From Afipia carboxidovorans OM5 (lineage in GTDB: Bacteria; Pseudomonadota; Alphaproteobacteria; Rhizobiales; Xanthobacteraceae): 64,000 bases of DNA. The notes below the pieces were generated by a model. That model made no database searches, had not been told where the DNA came from, and was given only the letters and a program-made list of their open reading frames with translations. The first letter of the stretch is position 1, and the number at the start of each line of letters is the position of its first letter. The position numbers and the translations under genes are program-made. This document shows positions 27,909 to 37,559 of this stretch, piece after piece. Location: NCBI RefSeq assembly GCF_000218565.1, contig NC_015684.1, positions 1 to 64,000 on the forward strand, written 5' to 3'.

Positions 27909-28580
27909 ATGCTTGCCACCCTCGAGACGACGGACCTCGACCGCGGTCCCCGGGCAAAGCCTGGGACGACGCGGATGTGCGCCGTCTCGCGGCAGGTAAA
28001 GGGCATCGATGAGCTGATCCGCTTCGTGCTCTCGCCCTCGGGCGAGGTCACGCCCGACGTGCGGCGCAAGCTGCCCGGCCGCGGTCTCTGGGTCTCATTG
28101 TCGAAAGCGACTGTCGCTGATGCGGTCAAACGCGGCATATTTGCCAAGGCCTTCAAGCGGGCGGTGACGCTACCGCCCGACCTTGCCGTACAAACCGAGG
28201 CCCTTCTGTTACAAAGCGCGCTCGATGCGCTCGCGATCGCCGGCAAGGCCGGCGCGGTGGTCTGCGGTTTCACCAAGGTCGAGGCTGCAATTGCCGCCGG
28301 CGAGGCGATGGCCCTGATCCATGCCCGCGACGGCGCCCCCGACGGAATCCGCAAGCTCGAGGCCAAATGGACCGCCGCGGCGGCAAATCGGCCCGAAATG
28401 GAGAATTCACCAAGGATTCAGGCCTTCAGCGCCGATGAATTGGATTTGGCCCTTGGGCGGTCAAATGTGGTACATGCAGCCCTGCTTTCAGGGCCTGCGA
28501 CGAGAACCGTGCTGTCCCGCTGCAAAACCCTCGACCGCTTCCGCAACGGCGAGATGGGCAACACAGCGGAACGCAACTAA
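27909..28580 (+). CDS. YlxR (DUF448) and L7Ae-like RNA-binding protein
   Basis: This 223-residue protein has two domains: an N-terminal YlxR/DUF448 domain (about 18-95, with MCAVSRQVKGIDELIRF and PGRGLWVS) and an L7Ae/L30e-like segment (about 105-165, with AGAVVCGFTKVEAAI). YlxR proteins in the nusA-infB operon bind RNA and in some bacteria affect RNase P or transcription. The two-domain form is common in alphaproteobacteria. AAGGAGA lies 9 bases before the ATG. It is between nusA and infB in the same operon. Confidence 0.92.
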   Translation: MLATLETTDLDRGPRAKPGTTRMCAVSRQVKGIDELIRFVLSPSGEVTPDVRRKLPGRGLWVSLSKATVADAVKRGIFAKAFKRAVTLPPDLAVQTEALLLQSALDALAIAGKAGAVVCGFTKVEAAIAAGEAMALIHARDGAPDGIRKLEAKWTAAAANRPEMENSPRIQAFSADELDLALGRSNVVHAALLSGPATRTVLSRCKTLDRFRNGEMGNTAERN

Positions 28581-28621
28581 CCGGCCGCGTCACGGCGCAC
28601 CGAACGAGATTGGACTGTTGA

Positions 28622-31222
28622 ATGGCTGATACGAAAAATCCTGGCGACAAGCCGCTGAGCGTCGGTTCGAAAACTCTGTCGCTGAAACCGCGCACGGAGA
28701 CCGGCGTCGTGCGCCAGAGCTTCAGCCACGGCCGCAGCAAATCGGTGGTGGTCGAGAAGAAGACGAAGCGTCGCCTCGCAACCGACACCGCGCCGGCACC
28801 TGCAGCCGAACCGGCCAAGCCCGCAGCAGCACCGACTGCCGCGCCGCGCGCACCTGCGCCAAAGGCACCGGCTCGCCCCTCCGGCATGGTGCTGCGAACG
28901 CTGACCGAAGACGAGCAGAGCGCGCGCGCTCATGCGCTCGCCGATGCGCGCCTGCGCGAAGAAGAAGAGCGCCGCGCCGCCGAAGCCGAGGCCGCACGCC
29001 GCAACTCGAAGGAATTCAAGGAACAACAGGAGCGCGAGGCCGCTGAAGCCCGCCGCAAGGCGGAAGAAGAGCGCCGCGTTACCGAGGCCGAAGCCAAGGC
29101 GAAAGCCGAGCGCGAAGCCAAGAAACGTTTTGGCGAGACCGAAGCGAAAGCCAAGGCCCCCGCGGCGGCGACTCCAGCCACCCGGACTCCGGCCTCTCCG
29201 CGCCCCGCAACGGCGGCAACCGAAGCCGATGAGGATGAAGCGCCGCGCGTGCGCCGCGGCCCCGGCGGCGCCATCCGTGCCGTCACGCCCCCCAAGACGA
29301 CGCAAAAACCCGGCCCTGCCAAGCAGCGCGGCCGTCTCACGATTGCAACCGCCCTCAACGCCGACGATGTGCGCGAGCGCTCGATCGCCTCCTTCCGCCG
29401 CCGTACCCAGCGTCTGGCCCGCGGCCACCAGTCGAACGAGCCGAAGGAGAAGATCTCCCGCGAGGTCACGATTCCTGAGGCGATCACCATTCAGGAACTC
29501 GCAAACCGCATGGCGGAGCGCTCGGTCGATCTCGTCAAGCTGCTGATGAAGCAGGGCCAGCTCGTCAAGATCACCGATACGATCGACGCCGACACCGCGC
29601 AGCTCATCGCCGAGGAAATGGGCCACACCGTCAAGCGCGTCGCCGCGTCTGACGTTGAGGAAGGCCTGTTCGACGTTGCCGAGGATCGCGCCTCCGACAC
29701 CACGCCACGTGCACCGGTCGTCACCGTGATGGGCCACGTCGACCACGGCAAGACGTCGCTGCTCGACGCGCTGCGCCACGCCAATGTGGTGAGCGGCGAA
29801 GCCGGCGGCATTACCCAGCACATCGGCGCCTATCAGGTTACTTCGCCCGAGAGCGGCAAGAAAATCACCTTCATCGACACGCCCGGCCACGCCGCGTTCA
29901 CCGCGATGCGCGCCCGCGGCGCCAAGGTCACCGACATTGTCGTGCTGGTCGTCGCCGCCGACGACGGCGTGATGCCGCAGACGATCGAGGCCATCAACCA
30001 CGCCAAGGCGGCGAAGGTGCCGATGATCGTTGCGATCAACAAGATCGACAAGCCGGAAGCCAAGCCCGAGCGCGTGCGCACCGAACTGCTGCAGCACGAG
30101 GTTCAGGTCGAATCCTTCGGCGGCGACGTGGTCGATGTCGAGGTTTCTGCGAAGAACAACGTCAATCTCGACCGGCTGCTCGAAATGATCGCGCTGCAGG
30201 CCGAGCTTCTCGAACTCAAGACCAACCCGGATCGCCCGGCCGAGGGCACCGTGATCGAAGCGAAGCTCGACCGCGGCCGCGGCCCGGTCGCGAGCGTGCT
30301 CATTCAGCGCGGCACGCTGCGTGTCGGCGACATCATCGTTGCAGGCGCGGAAATGGGCCGCGTACGCGCGCTCATCAACGATCAAGGCCAGACCATCACC
30401 GAAGCCGGGCCCTCGATGCCGGTCGAGGTGCTGGGCTTCAACGGCCCGCCGGAAGCCGGCGACCGCCTCGCGGTTGTCGAGAACGAAGCGCGTGCCCGTC
30501 AGGTCACCGAATATCGCGCCCACAAGAAGCGCGAGAAGTCGGCGGCGCTGTCGGCCGGCATGCGCGGCTCGCTGGAACAGATGATGAGCCAGCTCAAGAC
30601 CGCGGGCCGCAAGGAATTCCCGTTGGTGGTGAAGGCCGACGTGCAGGGCTCGCTTGAAGCGATCATCGGTTCGCTGGACAAGCTCGGCACCGAGGAAGTC
30701 GCCGCCCGCATCCTGCATGCCGGTGTCGGCGGCATCTCCGAATCCGACGTGACGCTTGCCGAAGGCTTCGGCGCGGCGATCATCGGTTTCTCCGTCCGCG
30801 CCAACAAGGAGGCGGCGGCGCTCGCCAAGCGCGACGGCATCGAGATCCGCTATTACAACATCATCTACGACCTCGTGGATGACGTGAAGAAGGCGATGTC
30901 CGGTCTGCTCGCGCCGACGCTGCGCGAGACCATGCTCGGCAACGCGCAGGTGCTCGAAGTCTTCCACATCTCGAAGGTCGGCAAGATCGCCGGTTGCCGC
31001 GTCACCGACGGCACGGTCGAGCGTGGCGCCAATGTCCGTCTGATCCGCGACGACGTCGTTATTCACGAAGGCAAGCTCTCGCAGCTCAAGCGCTTCAAGG
31101 ATGACGCCAAGGAAGTCACCGCCGGTCAGGAATGCGGCATGTCGTTCGAGAGCTATCAGGACATGCGCGTCGGCGACGTCATCGAATGCTATCGCGTGGA
31201 GACCATTCAGCGCTCCCTGTAA
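28622..31222 (+). CDS. infB: Translation initiation factor IF-2
   Basis: IF-2 is the GTPase that places fMet-tRNA on the 30S subunit. The 866 residues have a long N-terminal extension (1-300), which includes a charged Ala/Glu/Arg coiled segment (about 100-190), then the IF2_N domain and the GTPase domain. G1 is GHVDHGKT (371-378), with DTPGH as G3 and NKID as G4. The C-terminal domains bind tRNA. The start at 28622 gives the family N-terminus MADTKNPGDKPLSV. Low-complexity in the extension is normal for this family. Confidence 0.97.
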   Translation: MADTKNPGDKPLSVGSKTLSLKPRTETGVVRQSFSHGRSKSVVVEKKTKRRLATDTAPAPAAEPAKPAAAPTAAPRAPAPKAPARPSGMVLRTLTEDEQSARAHALADARLREEEERRAAEAEAARRNSKEFKEQQEREAAEARRKAEEERRVTEAEAKAKAEREAKKRFGETEAKAKAPAAATPATRTPASPRPATAATEADEDEAPRVRRGPGGAIRAVTPPKTTQKPGPAKQRGRLTIATALNADDVRERSIASFRRRTQRLARGHQSNEPKEKISREVTIPEAITIQELANRMAERSVDLVKLLMKQGQLVKITDTIDADTAQLIAEEMGHTVKRVAASDVEEGLFDVAEDRASDTTPRAPVVTVMGHVDHGKTSLLDALRHANVVSGEAGGITQHIGAYQVTSPESGKKITFIDTPGHAAFTAMRARGAKVTDIVVLVVAADDGVMPQTIEAINHAKAAKVPMIVAINKIDKPEAKPERVRTELLQHEVQVESFGGDVVDVEVSAKNNVNLDRLLEMIALQAELLELKTNPDRPAEGTVIEAKLDRGRGPVASVLIQRGTLRVGDIIVAGAEMGRVRALINDQGQTITEAGPSMPVEVLGFNGPPEAGDRLAVVENEARARQVTEYRAHKKREKSAALSAGMRGSLEQMMSQLKTAGRKEFPLVVKADVQGSLEAIIGSLDKLGTEEVAARILHAGVGGISESDVTLAEGFGAAIIGFSVRANKEAAALAKRDGIEIRYYNIIYDLVDDVKKAMSGLLAPTLRETMLGNAQVLEVFHISKVGKIAGCRVTDGTVERGANVRLIRDDVVIHEGKLSQLKRFKDDAKEVTAGQECGMSFESYQDMRVGDVIECYRVETIQRSL

Positions 31223-31261
31223 GTCCAAGTCTTACGGGCGCGCTGAAGCAACACAGGACGT

Positions 31262-31347
31262 CGTCATGCCCGCGCTTGTCGCGGGCATCCACGTCTTGAA
31301 ACTCAATACACAAGACGTGGATGGCCGGAACAGGTCCGGCCATGACG
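31262..31347. repeat. Inverted pair of 36-base dispersed repeats between infB and rbfA
   Basis: Arm 1 (31262-31297) and arm 2 (31312-31347) are inverted copies with a 14-base spacer. The outer ends CGTCATG and the inner ends CATCCACGTCTT are identical. Between them each arm has its own internal hairpin, CCCGCG...CGCGGG in arm 1 and GCCGGA...TCCGGC in arm 2, so the centres differ while remaining self-complementary. The single hairpin at 14869 has the same type of core. This pair sits inside the nusA-infB-rbfA operon transcript. Confidence 0.85.
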
Positions 31348-31372
31348 CCAACAAACTTTCAGGATTCGAAAT

Positions 31373-31798
31373 ATGCCCCGTCATTCACGCGGCAAATCCT
31401 CATCATCCGCATCCGGCGCTTCGCAACGGCAACTGCGCGTTGGCGAACTGATCCGCCATGCGATGGCCGATATCCTCGCCCAGGGCGGCGTGCATGACGA
31501 CACCCTCGCCGGCCACATCATCACCGTGCCGGAAGTACGAATGTCGCCCGACCTCAAGCTTGCGACCGTTTATGTGATGCCGCTCGGCGGACACGACACC
31601 GAGGCGGTATTGGCTGCGCTTGCACACAACAAGAAGTTTCTGCGGGGCGAAGTCGCCCACCGCGTTAACCTGAAATTCGCACCTGAATTGCGCTTCCGCG
31701 TCGACGAGCGATTCGACGAAGCAGAACGGATCGAGAAATTATTGCGAACACCTGCGGTTCAACGCGACCTCAACTCCGATTCGGACGACAATGCATGA
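31373..31798 (+). CDS. rbfA: Ribosome-binding factor A
   Basis: RbfA is a 30S assembly factor with a KH-type fold. The 141 residues include the typical blocks QLRVGELIRHAMADIL (about 20-35), VTVPEVRMSPDLKLATVYVMPLG in near form (about 50-72) and APELRFRVDERFDEAERIEKLL (about 103-124). The first 18 residues are a Ser/Arg-rich tail. The end overlaps truB by 4 bases (ATGA). Confidence 0.96.
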   Translation: MPRHSRGKSSSSASGASQRQLRVGELIRHAMADILAQGGVHDDTLAGHIITVPEVRMSPDLKLATVYVMPLGGHDTEAVLAALAHNKKFLRGEVAHRVNLKFAPELRFRVDERFDEAERIEKLLRTPAVQRDLNSDSDDNA

Positions 31799-32874
31799 GC
31801 CCGACAGGCCAGAATCCCGCAAACGCGCCGCAAACCGGCGAGTCCATCGCCGCCGATCAAAATAATTTTTCCACGCCTCCCAACGGCGGACATCCGCACG
31901 GCAAGGGACAACGCGGCCAGCGCCAGCAGAAGCGCGAACGCCGCGACGTCCATGGCTGGGTCGTGCTCGACAAGCCGGTTGGAATGACCTCGACCCAGGC
32001 GGTGGCGGTGCTGAAGCGTCTGTTCAACGCCAAGCGTGTCGGCCATGCCGGCACGCTCGATCCGCTCGCCTCCGGCGGTCTGCCGATTGCTCTTGGGGAA
32101 GCGACCAAGACCGTCCCCTTCGTGATGGATGGCCGCAAGCGCTACCGCTTCACAGTGCAGTGGGGCGAGGAGCGCGACACCGACGACAGCGAAGGCCGCC
32201 CGACCCAGACCAGCGACGCCCGCCCGACCCCCGAGGCGATCCAGGCCGTGCTGCCGCAGTTCAGCGGGACCATCCTGCAGACCCCGCCGCAGTTCTCGGC
32301 GATCAAGATCCAGGGCGAGCGCGCCTATGACCTCGCCCGCGACGGCGAAACCGTTGCCTTGCAGCCCCGTGAGGTCGAAATTCACGAATTAATCCTTGTC
32401 GATCAGCCGGATAGCGGCCACTCCGTGTTCGAGGCCGAATGCGGCAAGGGAACCTATGTCCGGGCGCTCGCCCGCGACATGGGCCGCCTCCTCGGCTGCT
32501 ACGGCCACATCGTGGCTCTGCGGCGGACCCAGTGCGGCCCGTTCGACGAGGCTGACATGATTCCGCTGGCGGAATTGGAGGCTTTGTGCGATAGAGCCGC
32601 GTCTGGCGAGGGCAGCCTCGCCGACGCGCTATTGCCCGTTGAGACCGCGCTGGACGACATCCCGGCACTGGCCGTCACACGGGCGGATGCCGCAAGGCTT
32701 GCAAGAGGCCAAGCGGTTTTGTTGCGCGGACGGGATGCGCCAATTCTCAACGGCACAGTCTATGTCACTGTCGGAGGACGGCTTCTGGCCCTCGCCGAGC
32801 TTGGCAATGGCGAACTCATCCCCAAGCGCGTGTTCAACCTCACCGGGCTCGTTGCGAGTCCGGACCGCAATTAA
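31795..32874 (+). CDS. truB: tRNA pseudouridine(55) synthase TruB
   Basis: TruB makes pseudouridine 55 in the T-loop of tRNAs. The 359 residues include a glycine/asparagine-rich N-terminal extension (1-50), then the catalytic domain with GHAGTLDPLASG and catalytic Asp89, and KGTYVRALARDMG near residue 220. A C-terminal TruB domain follows. The ATG at 31795 overlaps the rbfA stop, which favours it over any later start. The gap to rpsO is 12 bases. Confidence 0.96.
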   Translation: MSPTGQNPANAPQTGESIAADQNNFSTPPNGGHPHGKGQRGQRQQKRERRDVHGWVVLDKPVGMTSTQAVAVLKRLFNAKRVGHAGTLDPLASGGLPIALGEATKTVPFVMDGRKRYRFTVQWGEERDTDDSEGRPTQTSDARPTPEAIQAVLPQFSGTILQTPPQFSAIKIQGERAYDLARDGETVALQPREVEIHELILVDQPDSGHSVFEAECGKGTYVRALARDMGRLLGCYGHIVALRRTQCGPFDEADMIPLAELEALCDRAASGEGSLADALLPVETALDDIPALAVTRADAARLARGQAVLLRGRDAPILNGTVYVTVGGRLLALAELGNGELIPKRVFNLTGLVASPDRN

Positions 32875-32886
32875 GGGATCATGACG

Positions 32887-33156
32887 ATGTCGATTACCGC
32901 AGAACGTAAAGCGGAAGTCATCAAGACCAATGCCAAGAAGGCCGGCGACACAGGTTCGCCGGAAGTCCAGGTTGCGATCCTCTCCGAGCGCATCGCCAAC
33001 CTCACCGAGCACTTCAAGACCCACAGCAAGGACAACCATTCCCGCCGTGGCCTCCTGAAGCTCGTCTCCACGCGCCGTTCGCTTCTCGACTACGTCAAGA
33101 AGAAGGACGAGGCGCGCTACCGGGCGCTGCTTGAGAAGCACAACATCCGCCGCTAA
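32887..33156 (+). CDS. rpsO: Ribosomal protein S15
   Basis: S15 is a primary 16S rRNA-binding protein of the 30S subunit. The 89 residues match the universal S15 length: MSITAERKAEVIKT, GSPEVQVAILSERI and HSRRGLLKLVSTRRSLLDYV are typical. The start is placed at ATG 32887, with AAGGGA 8 bases upstream. The in-frame ATG at 32881 is too close to that site. The rpsO-pnp pair is conserved; the 289-base gap between them is rich in hairpins. Confidence 0.97.
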   Translation: MSITAERKAEVIKTNAKKAGDTGSPEVQVAILSERIANLTEHFKTHSKDNHSRRGLLKLVSTRRSLLDYVKKKDEARYRALLEKHNIRR

Positions 33157-33250
33157 GGCTGCGCTTTCCGGCCGCCTTCCCTGCAAACACAGTTTCGCAG
33201 CCGGCGGCCGGGACCGTACGAACACGCAACGCTTGGCAAGCCTGCGTGCA
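33157..33250 (+). other. Hairpin-rich leader between rpsO and pnp with two mutually exclusive stems
   Basis: Segment A GGCTGCG (33157-33163) is complementary to A' CGCAGCC (33196-33202). Segment B CCGGCCGCC (33168-33176) is complementary to B' GGCGGCCGG (33203-33211). The order A-B-A'-B' means the two stems exclude each other. A third hairpin pairs CACGCA (33223-33228) with TGCGTG (33243-33248) around an inner GCTT...AAGC stem. In E. coli a stem-loop in the pnp leader is cut by RNase III and drives PNPase autoregulation; this region is the natural counterpart. The rest of the gap, 33251-33445, has only weaker pairings. Confidence 0.5.
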
Positions 33251-33445
33251 ACCCAGCAGCAATCCGGCGGCTGGGCATGGGCATAAGGCCCGTACCATCG
33301 GAAGGATGGCAGCCATCACGAAATTCAGAAGCCATGGCAGGATCGCCGGACGCTGACGCACCCGCGCTCAACGTCTCGCAATCTTGCGCATGGCTTTTGT
33401 CTTTCCGGCTCGCCTGATTTTCGAACACCGATGAAAGAAAACCGA

Positions 33446-35590
<2,145 letters not shown>

Positions 35591-35620
35591 GGCAAACGCT
35601 CTGGCAATCAAAAGTTTGGG

Positions 35621-35649
35621 AAGAGGCGGCATTTTGCCGCCTCTTTTTT
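35621..35649 (+). terminator. Rho-independent terminator after pnp
   Basis: AAGAGGCGGC (35621-35630) pairs perfectly with GCCGCCTCTT (35636-35645) over a 5-base loop and runs into six T. It closes the rimP-to-pnp operon. Confidence 0.96.
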
Positions 35650-35741
35650 GTTGGGATAGAGCAAACGCCTGCAGCAGCGCTGGCGTAGCCTTGCGGATTG
35701 CGCGACGATGCTCGCGCACGATAAATCAGGGAGACGTTCGT

Positions 35742-36470
35742 ATGATCAGCCTTTCCCGCCGCCATCTGCTGACCGGAGCTGCCGGCATTATCGCGGCCAG
35801 CGCATTGCCCCGCATTTCACTTGCCCAGACGGCCGCCCCCGAAGGCCCCTTCAAGCTGCCGCCGTTACCTTATGCGACCAATGTGCTCGAGCCGCACATC
35901 GATGCGAAGACCATGGAAATCCACCATGACAAGCATCACGGCGCCTACGTCGCCAACATGAACAATTTCGCCAAGACCGCATCGCAGCTCGGCCAGACGC
36001 CGATCGAGAATATTCTTGCCAACCTCGTCAACCTGCCCGACAGCATCCGTGTCGGCGTCCGCAACAATCTCGGCGGCCACGCCAACCACACGATGTTCTG
36101 GGAGATCATGGGCCCGAACGGCGGCGCACCGGAGGGCGAGGTGCTTGCCGCGATCAATCGCGACTTCGGCGATCTCGACAAGATGAAGACGGCCTTCAAC
36201 ACCGCAGGCGCCGGCCAGTTCGGCTCCGGCTGGGTGTTCGTCACCGTCACCAAGGAAGGCAAGCTCAGCATCGAGGCGCTGCCCAACCAGGATACGCCGC
36301 TGATGTATGGCAAGCGCGTCCTGCTCGGCAACGACGTGTGGGAGCACGCCTATTATCTGAACTACCAGAACCGCCGCGCCGACTATCTCAAGGCGTGGTG
36401 GAACGTGGTGAACTGGCAGAAGATCGGCGAGCGCTATGCCGCCGCCAAGGCTGGCACGCTGACGATCTGA
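35742..36470 (+). CDS. Superoxide dismutase [Fe/Mn] with a Tat signal
   Basis: This 242-residue enzyme converts superoxide to oxygen and peroxide. The first 29 residues form a twin-arginine signal (SRRHLL at 5-10 followed by a hydrophobic stretch and ISLAQTA), so it is likely exported folded to the periplasm. Metal ligands by family alignment are His52, His116, Asp198 and His202 (in DVWEHAYYLNYQN). The ATG at 35742 has AGGGAGA 7 bases upstream. Iron or manganese preference cannot be read safely. It is flanked by terminators at 35621 and 36496 and so is likely a single-gene unit. Its neighbours oxyR and katA act on peroxide, the product of this enzyme. Confidence 0.93.
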   Translation: MISLSRRHLLTGAAGIIAASALPRISLAQTAAPEGPFKLPPLPYATNVLEPHIDAKTMEIHHDKHHGAYVANMNNFAKTASQLGQTPIENILANLVNLPDSIRVGVRNNLGGHANHTMFWEIMGPNGGAPEGEVLAAINRDFGDLDKMKTAFNTAGAGQFGSGWVFVTVTKEGKLSIEALPNQDTPLMYGKRVLLGNDVWEHAYYLNYQNRRADYLKAWWNVVNWQKIGERYAAAKAGTLTI

Positions 36471-36495
36471 TACGACACATCACAAAGAGCAATGC

Positions 36496-36521
36496 AAAGG
36501 GCGGCACACAGCCGCCCTTTT
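36496..36521. terminator. Rho-independent terminator between the sod and oxyR genes
   Basis: AAAGGGCGGC (36496-36505) pairs perfectly with GCCGCCCTTT (36511-36520) over an ACACA loop, with T-rich DNA on the plus side and A-rich DNA on the other. It lies between the convergent sod and oxyR genes and could work in both directions. Confidence 0.93.
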
Positions 36522-36541
36522 CTATTTGGCACGGGCGGCTG

Positions 36542-37444
36542 TTACTTCGTCTTGCCGGATGCTTGCACTGTCTCTTTGACGATCTCCGCCAGCGCCTCGA
36601 AATCGGCACGCCGCGGCGACACCCGCCGCCACACCAGCCCAAGACTTCGCGCGGGCGTCGGCGCACAGAATGGCCGCACCCGAATACGCGAGTCCCGCGC
36701 TTCGACCGAAAGTGCAATTTCCGGCACCAGCGTAACGCCGTAGCCGCTCGCCACCATCTGCATCACGGTTGCAAGCGAGGTTGCACCGAGTCCTGCCGAA
36801 AGGTCCGATGGCGTCGCGCAGAAACTCAACGCCTGATCGCGCAGGCAATGGCCCTCTTCGAGCAGAATCAGTTTGCGATGAGTGACATCTTCCACGCTCA
36901 CCTCGGCGTTCTGCGCCAAGGGGTCGGCCGCCGGCATCGCGAAATAGAAATCGTCCTTGAAAAGCGTCGAGGTTTCGAGATCAGGGCCTTCGAGCGGCAA
37001 CGCGACCAGCACGGCATCGAGTTGCCCGCGGCGCAATTCACGCAGCAGCACGTCGGTCTGCGTCTCGCGAATTTCGAGCTTCAATTCCGGATAGCGCGCC
37101 TGCAGCGCCGGCAGCAGAGGCGGCAGCAGATAGGGTGCAACCGTCGGGATCACGCCGAGGCGAAAGAACCCGGTCAGCGGACGGCCGCGATGATGCGCAG
37201 CGTCCACGAGATCGTTGACCGCGATCAGAATGCGATCGGCGCGTGAAAGAACCTCGAGGCCGGTCGCGGTGAGCACCGCCTCGCCCGGCCGCCGCTCCAC
37301 GAGATCGGCACCGAGTTCGCGCTCCAGCTCGCGTATCTGCATCGACAGCGCCGGCTGCGTCACCGCGCACGAATCGGCTGCGCGGCCGAAGTGTCGGTGT
37401 TCCGCAAGGGCACTAAGATACCGCAACTGCTTCAGTGTAATCAT
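36542..37444 (-). CDS. oxyR: Hydrogen peroxide-responsive LysR-type regulator OxyR
   Basis: This 300-residue LysR-type regulator has an N-terminal winged HTH (about 1-60, with AEHRHFGRAADSCAVTQPALS) and a peroxide-sensing domain. The redox pair is Cys200 and Cys209 within EEGHCLRDQALSFC, with the same spacing as Cys199 and Cys208 of E. coli OxyR. The start at 37444 gives MITLKQLRYL, which matches the family start; an ATG two codons upstream (37450) is also possible. It is divergent from katA, and the space between carries candidate OxyR sites. Confidence 0.95.
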   Translation of the reverse strand: MITLKQLRYLSALAEHRHFGRAADSCAVTQPALSMQIRELERELGADLVERRPGEAVLTATGLEVLSRADRILIAVNDLVDAAHHRGRPLTGFFRLGVIPTVAPYLLPPLLPALQARYPELKLEIRETQTDVLLRELRRGQLDAVLVALPLEGPDLETSTLFKDDFYFAMPAADPLAQNAEVSVEDVTHRKLILLEEGHCLRDQALSFCATPSDLSAGLGATSLATVMQMVASGYGVTLVPEIALSVEARDSRIRVRPFCAPTPARSLGLVWRRVSPRRADFEALAEIVKETVQASGKTK

Positions 37445-37448
37445 ACCC

Positions 37449-37488
37449 ATAAGATCTAGTTATCGTCGCAGCTAATCAATACGATTAG
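37449..37488. promoter_or_regulatory. Candidate tandem OxyR binding sites
   Basis: Two palindromes lie between oxyR and katA: ATAA-N7-TTAT (37449-37463) and CTAATC-N5-GATTAG (37472-37488). Their centres are 24 bases apart, close to the 22-base spacing of the paired dimer sites bound by an OxyR tetramer. The second palindrome abuts the predicted katA -35 element and the first touches the oxyR start, which fits activation of katA and autocontrol of oxyR. Confidence 0.6.
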
Positions 37489-37514
37489 ACCTTATCAAAA
37501 GTAGAGACCATAAT
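37486..37514 (+). promoter_or_regulatory. Predicted katA promoter
   Basis: TAGACC (37486-37491) and CATAAT (37509-37514) are separated by 17 bases. Each is close to consensus. The -35 overlaps the end of the 37472-37488 palindrome, as expected for an OxyR-activated promoter. Confidence 0.5.
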
Positions 37515-37559
37515 AAGAACAGCACATCCGATATGCGCTCTTCCATGAAAGGATCTCCT

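Noticed and set aside
33157..33211. An H-type pseudoknot in the rpsO-pnp gap
   Set aside because: The interleaved stems have a zero-base junction between A' and B' and only 4 bases between A and B, too short to span both stems, so alternative structures are more likely than a pseudoknot.
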